A DNA stretch of 64,000 nt from Blautia coccoides (GCF_034355335.1 NZ_CP136422.1:3072501-3136500), one strand, 5' to 3'; positions 35,364 through 44,391 are shown, numbered from the stretch's first letter. The notes: generated by a model from the letters alone, not told the origin. Made by a program: numbers and translations.

Positions 35364-35834
35364 ATGACAAGATACGAGAAAATGAGCCAGCTTTTTAATG
35401 AAGATTACCGGGTGATCGATTTTCTGCCCGGAAGGGCCTCTGACGATGCTGAAACATTATATGAAGAAGTAGAACAGTATTATCTGCAGGATAAACAGCT
35501 TCAGAACTTCTGTGATAAGGTGATCTCCATTGTGCTGAAGCTGTTATGCTATTATCCTTTTGAAATGTATGTGCAGGAACATATTCCGCTTATCCGTACA
35601 AGGGAAGGCTGGCTGAAGGATAAGCGCTGCGACACCATAGTAAAGCTTATTAAAAAGACAATCCTGAAAAGGAAAGGACAGATTGATATTCTCCTGACCA
35701 GGGAGAACTCCATGCTCAGCATCAGCGGCGGAACTCTGAGCATTGCCGTCTATAATGAGAGTGAGTCCCTGCGGGCGATGCTTCAGTCCATGGTGCGTGC
35801 AGAAGGCCTTTATGACTGGACATTCAGGGCCTGA
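35364..35834 (+). CDS. Hypothetical protein
   Basis: 156 residues from ATG 35364 (AAAGGAG at 35347). Opening MTRYEKMSQLFNEDYRVIDFLPGRA; then a helical stretch FCDKVISIVLKLLCYYPFEMYVQEH and a strand pair MLSISGGTLSIAVYNESESLRAML. No family recognised, no membrane segment. It lies about 100 bases after the nuclease-like gene and may belong to the same operon. Confidence 0.55.
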   Translation: MTRYEKMSQLFNEDYRVIDFLPGRASDDAETLYEEVEQYYLQDKQLQNFCDKVISIVLKLLCYYPFEMYVQEHIPLIRTREGWLKDKRCDTIVKLIKKTILKRKGQIDILLTRENSMLSISGGTLSIAVYNESESLRAMLQSMVRAEGLYDWTFRA

Positions 35835-35889
35835 TGACAGCCCGTGACCCAAAAAAACTTAAGAGAAAGTGAGGAAGACACAGAGCGAC

Positions 35890-36594
35890 ATGTTGAAATC
35901 ATACATAGCTTTTGACATTGAAACCACCGGTCTAAGTCCAGAAGAAAATGAAATCATAGAGATAGGCGCACTCAAGGTGCGTGACGGAAAAGTGCAGGAG
36001 CGTTTTATGGAATTTATAAAACCAAAACTGCCTATTCCTGCCAATATTACCGGCATTACGGGCATCACCAATGATATGGTGGAAGAGGCAAGAGGCCGGG
36101 AGGAAGTGATCCCTGATTTCCTGCAGTTTTGTGAGCAGGATATCCTGATCGGGCACAATGTGCTCTTTGACTTCAGTTTTGTCAAATTGAGTGCGGAATC
36201 CCTGGGATACACCTTTGAAAGGGACGGCATTGACACTCTGAAAATTGCCAGAACAGTCCACAGAGATCTGCCGTCCAAAAGTCTGGGAGAGCTGTGCAGT
36301 CATTACCAGATCAACAATACGGCAGCCCACAGAGCTTATCATGACGCACTGGCTACTGCCAAGCTGTATCAGACCATGGCACATTATTTTGAGGAGAAAG
36401 AACCTCAGATCTTTCAGCCCTGTCCCCTGGTCTGCACGGCAAAAAAATACCCGCCTGCCACGAAAAAACAACTGGATTTTCTCATGCGCCTGGTAAAGCA
36501 GAAGGGATTGCAGCCGGCTTTTGATCCGGAGACCCTGACCAGAAATGAGGCTTCCCGGTTAATTGACAATATCCTGTCTGGTCAGGCAGTTTAA
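35890..36594 (+). CDS. DnaQ-like 3'-5' exonuclease
   Basis: A DEDDh exonuclease: ExoI YIAFDIETTGLSPEENEIIEIGA (D and E), ExoII GHNVLFDFSFV, ExoIII NTAAHRAYHDALATAKLY. About 234 residues, of which the last 65 (PPATKKQLDFLMRLVKQKGLQP...ASRLIDNIL) resemble a short helix-turn add-on seen in DNA-binding regions of clostridial exonucleases. It resembles the PolC/epsilon-type proofreading fold but stands alone, so repair or RNA processing is possible. ATG 35890 was chosen because the family motif starts right there; GTG 35869 is an alternative. Confidence 0.85.
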   Translation: MLKSYIAFDIETTGLSPEENEIIEIGALKVRDGKVQERFMEFIKPKLPIPANITGITGITNDMVEEARGREEVIPDFLQFCEQDILIGHNVLFDFSFVKLSAESLGYTFERDGIDTLKIARTVHRDLPSKSLGELCSHYQINNTAAHRAYHDALATAKLYQTMAHYFEEKEPQIFQPCPLVCTAKKYPPATKKQLDFLMRLVKQKGLQPAFDPETLTRNEASRLIDNILSGQAV

Positions 36595-36612
36595 AGATAG
36601 AAGGGAGCAGAA

Positions 36613-37392
36613 ATGGAAAACAGAGAAGAACTGATAAACCTAAAACCCGATAACCACGATATGCGCCTGAAATATTATGAGCTGATTCTGGAGCGCAGCA
36701 GTCTGGATGATCTTCCCTGTTATCCTCTGCCGGAGGGATACCGCTATGTGTATTACAGGGAGGGGGATAAAAAGGACTGGATCGCCATTGAGACCTCCGC
36801 CAGAGAATTTATCCTTCCCGAAGAGGGGGAATCTGCCTGGAAGAGATATTATGCCGGAAAGGAAAAAGAACTGGAGGAGAGAATGTTTTTTGTGGAGACT
36901 TCAGACGGGGAAAAAGCCGCCACGGCAACTGCCTTCTACGATCCACAGGATCTCTTTGGTGCCGGATGGCTGCACTGGGTTGCAGTAAAAAGGGAATACC
37001 AGGGAAAGGGGATTGCAAAAGCCCTCATCTCCCACACACTGCACCGCTTAAAGGAACTGGGATATCCCTCCATCAGGATACCCACGCAGACAAATACCTG
37101 GGTTGCTGCCAGACTCTATCTGGATTTTGGATTTCGCCCTGCTGTAAAAAATGCGTTGGCCAGCCAAAAGGGGTATGGAATCCTCAGAACCTTGACCGGA
37201 CATCCGGCCCTAGAGGGATTTGAACCGGTGCCCTATGAAGAAATCTGGGATTCCCGTATGGTTAAAATTGAGAAAATGCTGAGAGAACAGTATGCCGATC
37301 TGGTCCATTTCAGGGTTTTGGAGGAAGATGGGCAGGAGAGGATCCTGTACTGTACAGAGTCCGGGACCGGGGAATGGAAAGGCACGCTTTAG
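36613..37392 (+). CDS. GNAT family N-acetyltransferase
   Basis: 259 residues with a clear GNAT core: LHWVAVKREYQGKGIAKALISHTLHRLKELG (motif A with QGKGIAKA loop) and TWVAARLYLDFGFRPA (motif B). The N-terminus (LPCYPLPEGYRYVYYREGD) has the usual entry strand; the C-terminus has a 60-residue extension of unknown role. GGGAGCAG precedes the ATG. It follows the exonuclease by 18 bases, so they may be co-transcribed. Confidence 0.85.
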   Translation: MENREELINLKPDNHDMRLKYYELILERSSLDDLPCYPLPEGYRYVYYREGDKKDWIAIETSAREFILPEEGESAWKRYYAGKEKELEERMFFVETSDGEKAATATAFYDPQDLFGAGWLHWVAVKREYQGKGIAKALISHTLHRLKELGYPSIRIPTQTNTWVAARLYLDFGFRPAVKNALASQKGYGILRTLTGHPALEGFEPVPYEEIWDSRMVKIEKMLREQYADLVHFRVLEEDGQERILYCTESGTGEWKGTL

Positions 37393-37401
37393 AGATAAGA
37401 C

Positions 37402-37453
37402 AAAAGGGCCGGAGGCATGTCCTGCAGTGATGCAGACAGCCTTCGGCCCTTTT
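37402..37453. terminator. Bidirectional terminator between convergent genes
   Basis: AAAAGGGCCG with AGGC pairs with GCCT and CGGCCCTTTT, closing a long loop; A run on the left and T run on the right. It serves the acetyltransferase (plus) and the TetR gene (minus). Confidence 0.85.
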
Positions 37454-37458
37454 GTTGT

Positions 37459-38061
37459 TCAGCTTGTTGTATAGGCAAGAAAAATCTGGTGAATGGCTTT
37501 GTGAAGGTATGGCAGGTATTGGTCCATGGTCACAGGCTGTTCAAATAAAATACAGCTGTAACAGGTGGACCCCACCAGTTCAATAAAGGTAAAAAGCATA
37601 AGTTCAGGTTCCTGACAGTCCACCGCGTTTTTTTTCATCATTTCCAGATAGTATTCGTAAAATTTCTGTGATTCCTCCGGTACGGTTCTTTCAAAAGCAT
37701 TTTTGAAGATTCCCCAGGAGAGATTCTTTGCAATGAACTGCAGAAGTGTATGTTCTCTTTGAAACCGTTCAATGATATAGTCCATCATCCACATCATCTG
37801 ATCCTCAAAGCCTGCAACCTCCCTGGCTGACAGAGCTTTATGCGCATCTGCAAACAACTGTCCGGCTTTATAGGCGATCAGCTTATCCCTAAGATCATAT
37901 TTGTCCTTAAAATACAGATAGAACGTTCCCTTTGCCAGACCGGCCTGATTTACAATATCAGAGATGGTTGTTTTGGCAAAACCTTTTTTCGTAAACAGAT
38001 CAAATGCCGTCTGGAAGAGGGCATTCTTTTTCTGTTTTTTGTTTATCTCCAGTTTTCCCAT
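37459..38061 (-). CDS. TetR/AcrR-family regulator of the MMPL exporter
   Basis: 200 residues. N-terminal HTH: NALFQTAFDLFTKKGFAKTTISDIVNQAGLAKGTFYLYFKDKYDLRDKLI, then a ligand-binding helical body. ATG 38061 is six bases after AAAGGTGAG. It is divergent from the MMPL gene. Three operator-like 13-bp palindromes lie between them, so it most likely represses both itself and the exporter until a ligand (lipid or drug) binds. The MMPL pairing suggests a lipid-like ligand, which is an inference. Confidence 0.9.
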   Translation of the reverse strand: MGKLEINKKQKKNALFQTAFDLFTKKGFAKTTISDIVNQAGLAKGTFYLYFKDKYDLRDKLIAYKAGQLFADAHKALSAREVAGFEDQMMWMMDYIIERFQREHTLLQFIAKNLSWGIFKNAFERTVPEESQKFYEYYLEMMKKNAVDCQEPELMLFTFIELVGSTCYSCILFEQPVTMDQYLPYLHKAIHQIFLAYTTS

Positions 38062-38137
38062 GGCTTTCTCACCTTTCATATGCGGTAACTTTTAAGCACA
38101 CCTGAATTTCCATATTAGTCTCATTATCCTATAGAAA

Positions 38138-38239
38138 TGACTAAAAGTCAATATCTAAAAAATGACCAAAATTCATTTTGCTATATCGCGGATTCTTGTG
38201 AGTTTTAAATATTGACTATTGGTCATTTTCATATATAAT
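38138..38239. promoter_or_regulatory. TetR operators and divergent promoters
   Basis: Three related 13-base sites occur. They are TGACTAAAAGTCA (38138-38150, perfect), TGACCAAAATTCA (38163-38175, inside AAAATGA/TCATTTT arms) and TGACTATTGGTCA (38213-38225). Site 3 covers -35 TTGACT of the exporter promoter (TATAAT about 16 bases on, near 38234-38239). Site 1 covers the -35 (TTGACT on the minus strand) of the tetR promoter. The pattern is TGACY-N4-KTCA. Confidence 0.75.
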
Positions 38240-38326
38240 GAAGGATGAAATGAAGGCGGGAGTAACGGTTCGGTAAGGACACTGAACAGCTACGAACGAG
38301 AAATAAACAGAATAGGGGATGATTTT

Positions 38327-40453
38327 TTGGTCAAGACGGGTAAGTGGATAGCCAGACACCGGGTTCTCATTTTGCTCTTGGGAATTCTGCTGCTGGTTCC
38401 ATCCGTAATAGGTATGGCTAAAACGAGAATTAACTACGATCTGCTCAGCTATCTGCCGGAACACCTGGAAACCGTAAAGGGGCAGGATATTCTGGTGGAT
38501 GAATACGGTATGGGCGCGTTTTCCATGGTGGTCGTGGAAAATATGGATCTAAAGGACACACAGAAGCTGGAAGATACATTCAGCAAGATACCGCATGTAA
38601 AGGATGTGCTCTGGTATGACGATGTGGCGGATATCAGCCTTCCGGTGGAGATGATCCCAAAAGACCTGCGGGAAGCCTTTTTCCGGGGAGATGCCACTAT
38701 GATGCTGGCGTTGTTTGACAATACCACATCCTCAGATGAGGCTATGGAAGCAGTAACACAGATGAGGAAAGCGGCAGATGAGCAGTGCTTTATCAGCGGT
38801 ATGACGGGAATCGTCACAGATATCAAGAATATATCTCTGCAGGAGCTGCCTATCTATGTGGTCATTGCCACATGCCTCGCCTTTCTGGTCTTGGAGCTTT
38901 CCACGGAATCCTTCCTGGTACCGGTGCTTTTCCTGCTCAGTATCGGCTGTGCCATATTATACAACATGGGAACCAACATATTTCTGGGGGAGATATCTTA
39001 CATCACCAAGGCTTTGACGGCAGTGCTGCAGCTTGGAGTTACCATGGATTATTCCATTTTCCTTCTGAACAGCTATGAGGAGAATAAACTTCGTTTTCCC
39101 GGAGACAAGAACAGAGCCATGGGGCATGCGATCTCGAATACCTTTAAATCCATTGTGGGCAGTTCAGTGACCACCATTGCGGGATTTGCGGCTCTGTGCT
39201 GTATGACCTTTACCTTGGGCAGGGATTTGGGTATTGTCATGGCAAAAGGTGTGGTGATCGGCGTGATATGCTGTGTCACCCTGCTTCCGTCTATGGTCCT
39301 CATATTCGATAAGGCCATTGAGAAGACAAGACACAGAGCGCTGATACGGAATGTGGAGAAACCTTCCCGTTTCATTACAAAGCACTATAAAATATGGCTG
39401 GTGGTATTTCTGGTCCTGCTGTTCCCGGCCATTTACGGGAACAACCATACAAAGGTATATTACAATATCGCCCAGTCCCTGCCGTCATCCCTCCCGGGCA
39501 ATGTGGCAAATGAGAAGCTGCAGGAGGATTTTGACATGAGTACCATGCACATGATACTTATGAATAAAGACATGGACAGCAAGGACAAACGAGACATGAT
39601 AGATGCCGTTGACCAGGTGGACGGCATTAAGTGGACCATTGGCATGAACTCCCTGTTCGGCCCGTCCATTCCCGATTCCATGATACCCGGGGATGTGAGG
39701 AAGATGCTGCAGAGCGACAAGTATGAACTGGCCTTTGTCTGCTCCGAATATGAATCCGCCACACCCACGGTAAATAAACAGATCGCAGCCATTGATAAGA
39801 TCGTAAAATCTTATGATGATTCCGCTATGGTCATCGGCGAAGCACCCCTGATGAAAGACTTGCAGGATGTGACTGATGTGGACCTGCGCAATGTTAATAT
39901 TATTTCCATTGCCGCGATCTTTATTATCATTATGCTGGTATTTAAATCCATTTCCCTTCCCGTTATCCTGGTAGCGGTAATAGAGTTTGCCATAGCTGTG
40001 AATATGGCTGTACCGTTTTATCAGGGGACCAGTCTTCCCTTCGTGGCAAGTATTGTCATAGGGACGATCCAGTTGGGCGCTACAGTGGACTACGCCATAT
40101 TGATGACCAGCCGATATCAAAAGGAGCGGCAGAGAGGGCACAGCAAGAAGGAGGCCATATCCATTGCTCATAAGGCAAGTATGCTCTCCATTATCACCAG
40201 CGGGTGCAGCTTCTTTGCAGCTACCTTTGGTGTTGCCTGCTACTCCAAGGTCGATATGATCGGTTCGATCTGTACACTGCTTTCGAGAGGTGCCCTTATC
40301 AGTATGGCAGTGGTCATCATGGTCCTCCCGGCCATGTTTATGATATTTGACAAAGTGATCTGCAAGACATCCATAGGATTTCTGGGAAAAGGACAAAAAA
40401 ATAGTGCTCATCAGGAAAGGAAGTATAGGAATGAACAGGAACAGAAAGCTTAA
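38327..40453 (+). CDS. MMPL/RND-type exporter
   Basis: A 708-residue membrane protein with the two-repeat MMPL layout. TM1 near residue 15 is followed by a 130-residue extracellular loop, five helices (about 165-330), a second single helix (VFLVLLFPAIYGN), a second loop and five final helices. Conserved RND/MMPL features are TMDYSIFLLNSYEENKL in repeat 1 and ATVDYAILMTSRYQKE in repeat 2, with their proton-relay Asp-Tyr pairs. The start is TTG with AGGGGA. Its end overlaps the next gene by 23 bases. Such proteins export lipids or hydrophobic drugs by proton motive force. Confidence 0.9.
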   Translation: MVKTGKWIARHRVLILLLGILLLVPSVIGMAKTRINYDLLSYLPEHLETVKGQDILVDEYGMGAFSMVVVENMDLKDTQKLEDTFSKIPHVKDVLWYDDVADISLPVEMIPKDLREAFFRGDATMMLALFDNTTSSDEAMEAVTQMRKAADEQCFISGMTGIVTDIKNISLQELPIYVVIATCLAFLVLELSTESFLVPVLFLLSIGCAILYNMGTNIFLGEISYITKALTAVLQLGVTMDYSIFLLNSYEENKLRFPGDKNRAMGHAISNTFKSIVGSSVTTIAGFAALCCMTFTLGRDLGIVMAKGVVIGVICCVTLLPSMVLIFDKAIEKTRHRALIRNVEKPSRFITKHYKIWLVVFLVLLFPAIYGNNHTKVYYNIAQSLPSSLPGNVANEKLQEDFDMSTMHMILMNKDMDSKDKRDMIDAVDQVDGIKWTIGMNSLFGPSIPDSMIPGDVRKMLQSDKYELAFVCSEYESATPTVNKQIAAIDKIVKSYDDSAMVIGEAPLMKDLQDVTDVDLRNVNIISIAAIFIIIMLVFKSISLPVILVAVIEFAIAVNMAVPFYQGTSLPFVASIVIGTIQLGATVDYAILMTSRYQKERQRGHSKKEAISIAHKASMLSIITSGCSFFAATFGVACYSKVDMIGSICTLLSRGALISMAVVIMVLPAMFMIFDKVICKTSIGFLGKGQKNSAHQERKYRNEQEQKA

Positions 40454-43142
40454 AAATAAGATGATGACAGGACTTGCGGTGAGCATGGCTGCCGTTATGG
40501 GTGCTATGCCGGTCTACGCAGCAGGGGAGAATGATAAAGAAGTATCCAAAGAGGAAACCGTCTATGTAAATGCAGACGCCGCAGGCAGGGAAAAAAATGT
40601 AACAGTGTCAAACTGGTTAAAAAATGCAGGTACAAAGAAGGCTCTGAAGGATCAGACGGACTTAAAAGAGATCAAAAATGTAAAGGGTGATGAGACGTAT
40701 ACCGAAAACGGAAATTCCCTTACCTGGAATACAGAAGGGCAGGATATCTATTATCAGGGAAAAACGGGAAAGGACCTTCCTGTTTCCGTAAACTTTACGT
40801 ATTACTTGGACGGAAAGAAAATGACCCCCAAGGAGCTTGCCGGCAAAAGCGGACATCTGCAGATCAGGATCAATTACGAGAACCATGCAAAAAAGACCGT
40901 GAAGGTTGAAGGAAAAGAAGAAACACTCTACAGTCCCTTTGTTATGATGACAGGACTGATCCTCCCGGGAGAGACCTTCTCAAATGTTGTGATCGATAAC
41001 GGCAAGGTGATCTCAGACGGCAGCAGAAACATTGTACTGGGCATTGCCATGCCCGGATTAAAAGAAAGCCTGGGACTTGACAAAGCCCTGAACAAAGACG
41101 GTGACAGTGAGGGCATTCATCTGCCGGAAAGCCTGGAAGTATCCGCGGATGTAAAGAATTTCTCTATGGACCCCACTTTTACCATAGCACTGACAGATGT
41201 TATGAAAGAGCTGAATACAGAAAATATCACAGACATGGATAAATTAAAGGATTCCTTAAATGAACTGGAGGACGCTGCACTGAAACTGGTGGACGGCTCT
41301 TCTGACATATCCAAAGGAGCTGACACTCTGGATGGCAAATATAAAGAATTCGATGATGGTGTCAATACATTAAAGAGCGGAATTGAGACGCTGAACAGCG
41401 GTGCTGCACAGCTTGCAGACGGAATCGGCAGCTATACCGACGGCGCGGATCAGCTCAATGATGGGATCCAGACATATCTGGGCAGCAGCGGGGTTCTGAC
41501 GGGCAAGGTCACAGAGTACGTGAATGGTGTCAGCACAGTGGTAAACGGCGTAAAACAGTACACAGACGGCGCAGTACAGCTTGCGGACGGTACAGCAGCT
41601 TATATCAGCGGGGAAAAACAGCTCGCCGCCGGAGCTGAGGGACTCAGGCCCCTTGTAACCGGTCTGACAGAAATAAAGGATGCCGTGAAACAGTTGAACA
41701 GCGCTCTGGACGGAAAGGGCAGCACCACGGATGACATCCGCCTTGCCGCTGACACACTTGCATCAGGAACGCAGCAGTTAAAGGATACCCTGGATTCTGC
41801 GGATATCAATGAAATGATGGAATTGATCGATCAGATGACAGGCACCGGTCAGGAGCTGATAGAGGAGGCAGAAGGCCTTTCCTCCGCCATGCAGGAAAAG
41901 ATTGCCGTACCGGTCAGCAAAATGATGGCTGCAGGTAAAAGCCTCAAATCAGGCCTTGGTTCTCTGCAGACCTACCTCACCACTCTCCAGACAAAGACAT
42001 CAGAGGCCGTTGCCCTGGCAGGGCAGACTATGACAGATAATGTAAACAGCAGTATCGCCCAGAAAAATGACCAACTCCGTTCTGCGGCACAAAACGCAGC
42101 TCAAAATGCGGAGGACACTGCCAATGCCCGGCTCCAGGCGGCAAGAGATACTTTGGATGAGCAGATTGCCGCTGCGGATGACGAGGCAGTCAAAAGCGCT
42201 CTGACAGCCGCAAAAAACCAGTTGGGCAGTGTATCCGTATCCGTGGAGAATGTAGAGGAGTTACAGCCTGTACAGGCGCCTGCAGTGGAGGTGGAGATTC
42301 CTGTATTTGATCCCTCTGAAATTCTCAATGCCATGGGAGAGATGACAGACGCTTATCAGACAGTGGAAGCAGCCGTGAGTGAACTCTGCGGCAGCGAACT
42401 GCCGTTGATCCAGGAGAAGCTGGCCGGTATTGTATCCATAAAAGACCAGATCCCCACAGCTCCCATGCAGACATTAAAAGAAAATGTTTCTGTTCTCAAC
42501 ACAGGCATGCAGCAGTTAAAGGGCGGCATCGGCAAGCTGTCAGGCAGCGTGGAGCTTCTGGATCAGAACACTTCCACACTTCCCCAGGCGAGCAAGGGGA
42601 TCCAAACGCTTTTGGATGGTTTTCAGGCTCTTGGAGGCGCAGACAAACAGCTATTGGACGGTGCAGCAGAATTGAAGAGAAATGCCCCTATCCTGGTGCA
42701 GGGAGTCCAAACGCTCCAGGGAGGTACTTCCCAGCTAAGCTCAGGTCTTGACCAATTAAGTACAGAATTGTCCTTTGGAGCCGCTGCACTTTCCGCCAAC
42801 AGCAGCACGCTTCGTGAGGGCGCGTCTTCGCTCACCTCAGGAACCGATGAACTGCTTATGGGCAGCAATACACTGCAAAATGCCAGCGGGCAGGTACAGG
42901 ACGGCATCTCTCAGCTCAAAGACGGGGCCAAAACATTGAAGGACGGCATGAAAGAGTTCGATGAAAAGGGTACGAAAAAAATGAAGGACACCATTGAAGT
43001 TGAAGTGGGCGATGTACTGGACAGATTAAAAGCCCTGAATTCAGAAAACTGTACCTATGACACCTTCAGCGGAAAAGCAGACAACATGAACAGTAATGTA
43101 AAATTCATCATAGAAACAGATGCCATCGAGGCAGAAGAGTAA
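40431..43142 (+). CDS. Secreted repeat protein with XXXLXXG heptads
   Basis: 903 residues with a signal peptide (MMTGLAVSMAAVMGAMPVYA). The N-terminal 270 residues are a beta-rich domain (TYYLDGKKMTPKELAGKSGHLQIRINYEN). Residues 300-420 and 670-850 contain many L-x-x-G repeats (LKSGIETLNSGAAQLADGIGSYTDGADQLNDG), the TIGR03057 type found in YhgE/Pip and MmpL-associated proteins. A glutamine-alanine coiled coil lies between them. There is no C-terminal membrane anchor or sortase motif. Coupling to the MMPL gene by overlap suggests a periplasm-equivalent partner of the exporter. ATG 40431 follows AGGAAAGGAAG. Confidence 0.8.
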   Translation: MNRNRKLKNKMMTGLAVSMAAVMGAMPVYAAGENDKEVSKEETVYVNADAAGREKNVTVSNWLKNAGTKKALKDQTDLKEIKNVKGDETYTENGNSLTWNTEGQDIYYQGKTGKDLPVSVNFTYYLDGKKMTPKELAGKSGHLQIRINYENHAKKTVKVEGKEETLYSPFVMMTGLILPGETFSNVVIDNGKVISDGSRNIVLGIAMPGLKESLGLDKALNKDGDSEGIHLPESLEVSADVKNFSMDPTFTIALTDVMKELNTENITDMDKLKDSLNELEDAALKLVDGSSDISKGADTLDGKYKEFDDGVNTLKSGIETLNSGAAQLADGIGSYTDGADQLNDGIQTYLGSSGVLTGKVTEYVNGVSTVVNGVKQYTDGAVQLADGTAAYISGEKQLAAGAEGLRPLVTGLTEIKDAVKQLNSALDGKGSTTDDIRLAADTLASGTQQLKDTLDSADINEMMELIDQMTGTGQELIEEAEGLSSAMQEKIAVPVSKMMAAGKSLKSGLGSLQTYLTTLQTKTSEAVALAGQTMTDNVNSSIAQKNDQLRSAAQNAAQNAEDTANARLQAARDTLDEQIAAADDEAVKSALTAAKNQLGSVSVSVENVEELQPVQAPAVEVEIPVFDPSEILNAMGEMTDAYQTVEAAVSELCGSELPLIQEKLAGIVSIKDQIPTAPMQTLKENVSVLNTGMQQLKGGIGKLSGSVELLDQNTSTLPQASKGIQTLLDGFQALGGADKQLLDGAAELKRNAPILVQGVQTLQGGTSQLSSGLDQLSTELSFGAAALSANSSTLREGASSLTSGTDELLMGSNTLQNASGQVQDGISQLKDGAKTLKDGMKEFDEKGTKKMKDTIEVEVGDVLDRLKALNSENCTYDTFSGKADNMNSNVKFIIETDAIEAEE

Positions 43143-43160
43143 AGCAGAGACTTTATCAGG

Positions 43161-43193
43161 CGGTACAGCACATAGCGGCTGTACCGTTTTTTT
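43161..43193 (+). terminator. Terminator of the exporter operon
   Basis: CGGTACAG (43161-43168) and CTGTACCG (43179-43186) pair around a 10-base loop. Seven T follow. Confidence 0.92.
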
Positions 43194-43196
43194 GAC

Positions 43197-43391
43197 ATGA
43201 CAGCAGTTGAGTCTCTGATCTTTTTCTGCTATACTGGTTCCTATAAAGACTTGATCTGGCAGGAAGGGGATACCATGTATTATCCTAAGGGAGTGACTGA
43301 CCCGGACTACTGTGTTCTCAAGTTTACAGCCGAGACCGGCAGATATTACAGCAATTTTAAGTCAGAGACCTTTGAGATTCAGAATACATAA
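43197..43391 (+). pseudogene. 3' remnant of a pyridoxamine-phosphate-oxidase-like gene
   Basis: The frame from KDLIWQEGDTMYYPKGVTDPDYCVLKFTAE to GRYYSNFKSETFEI looks like the C-terminal end of the flavin-binding PNPOx/general stress family; the family link is from memory. It starts right after the terminator with no ribosome-binding site and no upstream barrel. About 100 residues of the expected protein are missing, so it is a truncated relic. Only about 50 residues look real. Confidence 0.5.
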
Positions 43392-43442
43392 AGTACATGT
43401 ATGATCATAGAGGAAAGAAAAGAGAAAGAAGAGGAGTTACAA

Positions 43443-43979
43443 ATGATATCACATGAAAAATTAGAAGCGTTCATCTGTCAGTATCCTGTTTACCAGTATG
43501 CTTTTTTCAGCCCGGAGGAGATTGACTTTTCCTATCGTGTCAGATGGATCTGTGAAAAAGAGTGCGATCGTTTCAACACTACCTGGGCCTGTCCGCCGGC
43601 TGTGGGAAGCGTGGAAGAGTGCAGGCACCGCTGTCTTGCTTACAAAGAATGCTTCCTGTTTTCCACCATTGCGGAGGTGTCCGATATTATTAACTTTGAG
43701 GAGACACTGTCCACCCGCAGGGAGCATGAAAACATAACGGCTGCCATTGAACAGTTCATCAAATCCCAGGGGGTCGGCTGTATGGCACTCTCCACGGAAT
43801 CCTGTGATATCTGTGAGACCTGTACTTACCCGGCAGCTCCCTGCCGTTTCCCGGAGAAAATGCATCCCTGTGTGGAAAGCCACGGCATCATCGTCAGTGA
43901 ACTGGCCGAAAAATACAACCTGGATTTCACCTTGTCCCCCACACAGATCCTCTGGTTTGGTCTCATCTTCATTGAATGA
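43443..43979 (+). CDS. DUF2284 predicted metal-binding protein
   Basis: 178 residues from ATG 43443 (GAGGAG upstream). It is cysteine-rich with the DUF2284 pattern: CEKECDRFNTTWACPPAVGSVEECRHRC, then SCDICETCTYPAAPCRFPEKMHPCVESHGI. These positions suggest a 4Fe-4S or zinc-binding protein. The C-terminus LSPTQILWFGLIFIE is the usual short ending strand. It stands next to a relic of another redox-type gene. Function unknown. Confidence 0.88.
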   Translation: MISHEKLEAFICQYPVYQYAFFSPEEIDFSYRVRWICEKECDRFNTTWACPPAVGSVEECRHRCLAYKECFLFSTIAEVSDIINFEETLSTRREHENITAAIEQFIKSQGVGCMALSTESCDICETCTYPAAPCRFPEKMHPCVESHGIIVSELAEKYNLDFTLSPTQILWFGLIFIE

Positions 43980-43985
43980 TCCGGT

Positions 43986-44022
43986 AAAAAGAGCCGGCAC
44001 TTTCCAATCGTCCCGGCTCTTT
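43986..44022 (+). terminator. Terminator after the DUF2284 gene
   Basis: AAAGAGCCGG and CCGGCTCTTT form a 10-bp stem with a 15-base loop. The T tail is short (three), so termination may be partial. Confidence 0.6.
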
Positions 44023-44035
44023 CCACCTCCCCTTT

Positions 44036-44066
44036 GTCATCATTTTCCCCCTCTTTGCATACTCAT
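44036..44066 (+). promoter_or_regulatory. Possible SigE-type promoter of yqfCD
   Basis: GTCATCAT (44036-44043), 14 bases, then CATACTCAT (44058-44066). This resembles the mother-cell SigE -10 (CATACA-T) and a weak -35. It lies 30 bases before yqfC, which belongs to the SigE regulon in Bacillus. The match is partial. Confidence 0.4.
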
Positions 44067-44095
44067 AATAGTAAGACATCACCCCGGAGCACTCC

Positions 44096-44371
44096 ATGCG
44101 CAAAAAAAACACTCCTATTACCGGCCGCATCGCTGATTCCCTCCAAATCCCCAAAGACCTGGCATACCGGGAGGCCATCTTCACCATGACCGGCTCCAGG
44201 GAACTCTTCATAGAGAATTATAAATGCATTCGCCAATACGAGGACAACTGCATTGTTCTTCTCACTAAGCGCGATGCCATAAAAATAGAGGGAACCCACC
44301 TCACCATTGATTACTACACCAACGAAGAGATGAAAATAACCGGAAGCATCTGCCGTGTTTCCTTTTTATAA
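44096..44371 (+). CDS. yqfC: YqfC/YabP-family sporulation protein
   Basis: 91 residues: SLQIPKDLAYREAIFTMTGSRELFIENYKCIRQYEDNCIVLL, KIEGTHLTIDYYTNEEMKITGSICRVSF. This is the standard YabP/YqfC pattern. The protein is made in the mother cell and needed for efficient sporulation in Bacillus. It is followed at once by yqfD, as in Bacilli. CGGAG lies eight bases before the ATG. Confidence 0.93.
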   Translation: MRKKNTPITGRIADSLQIPKDLAYREAIFTMTGSRELFIENYKCIRQYEDNCIVLLTKRDAIKIEGTHLTIDYYTNEEMKITGSICRVSFL

Positions 44372-44391
44372 GAAAATGGGAGGTAACAAAG

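Noticed and set aside
39485..40486. 333-codon minus-strand frame opposite the MMPL exporter
   Set aside because: Antisense shadow: rich in His and Tyr from the complement of membrane codons, and the plus-strand gene has full family motifs.
43443..43979. Ferredoxin-type 4Fe-4S protein
   Set aside because: The cysteine spacing does not follow CxxCxxCxxxCP; it follows the DUF2284 pattern, so only an unspecified metal site is claimed.
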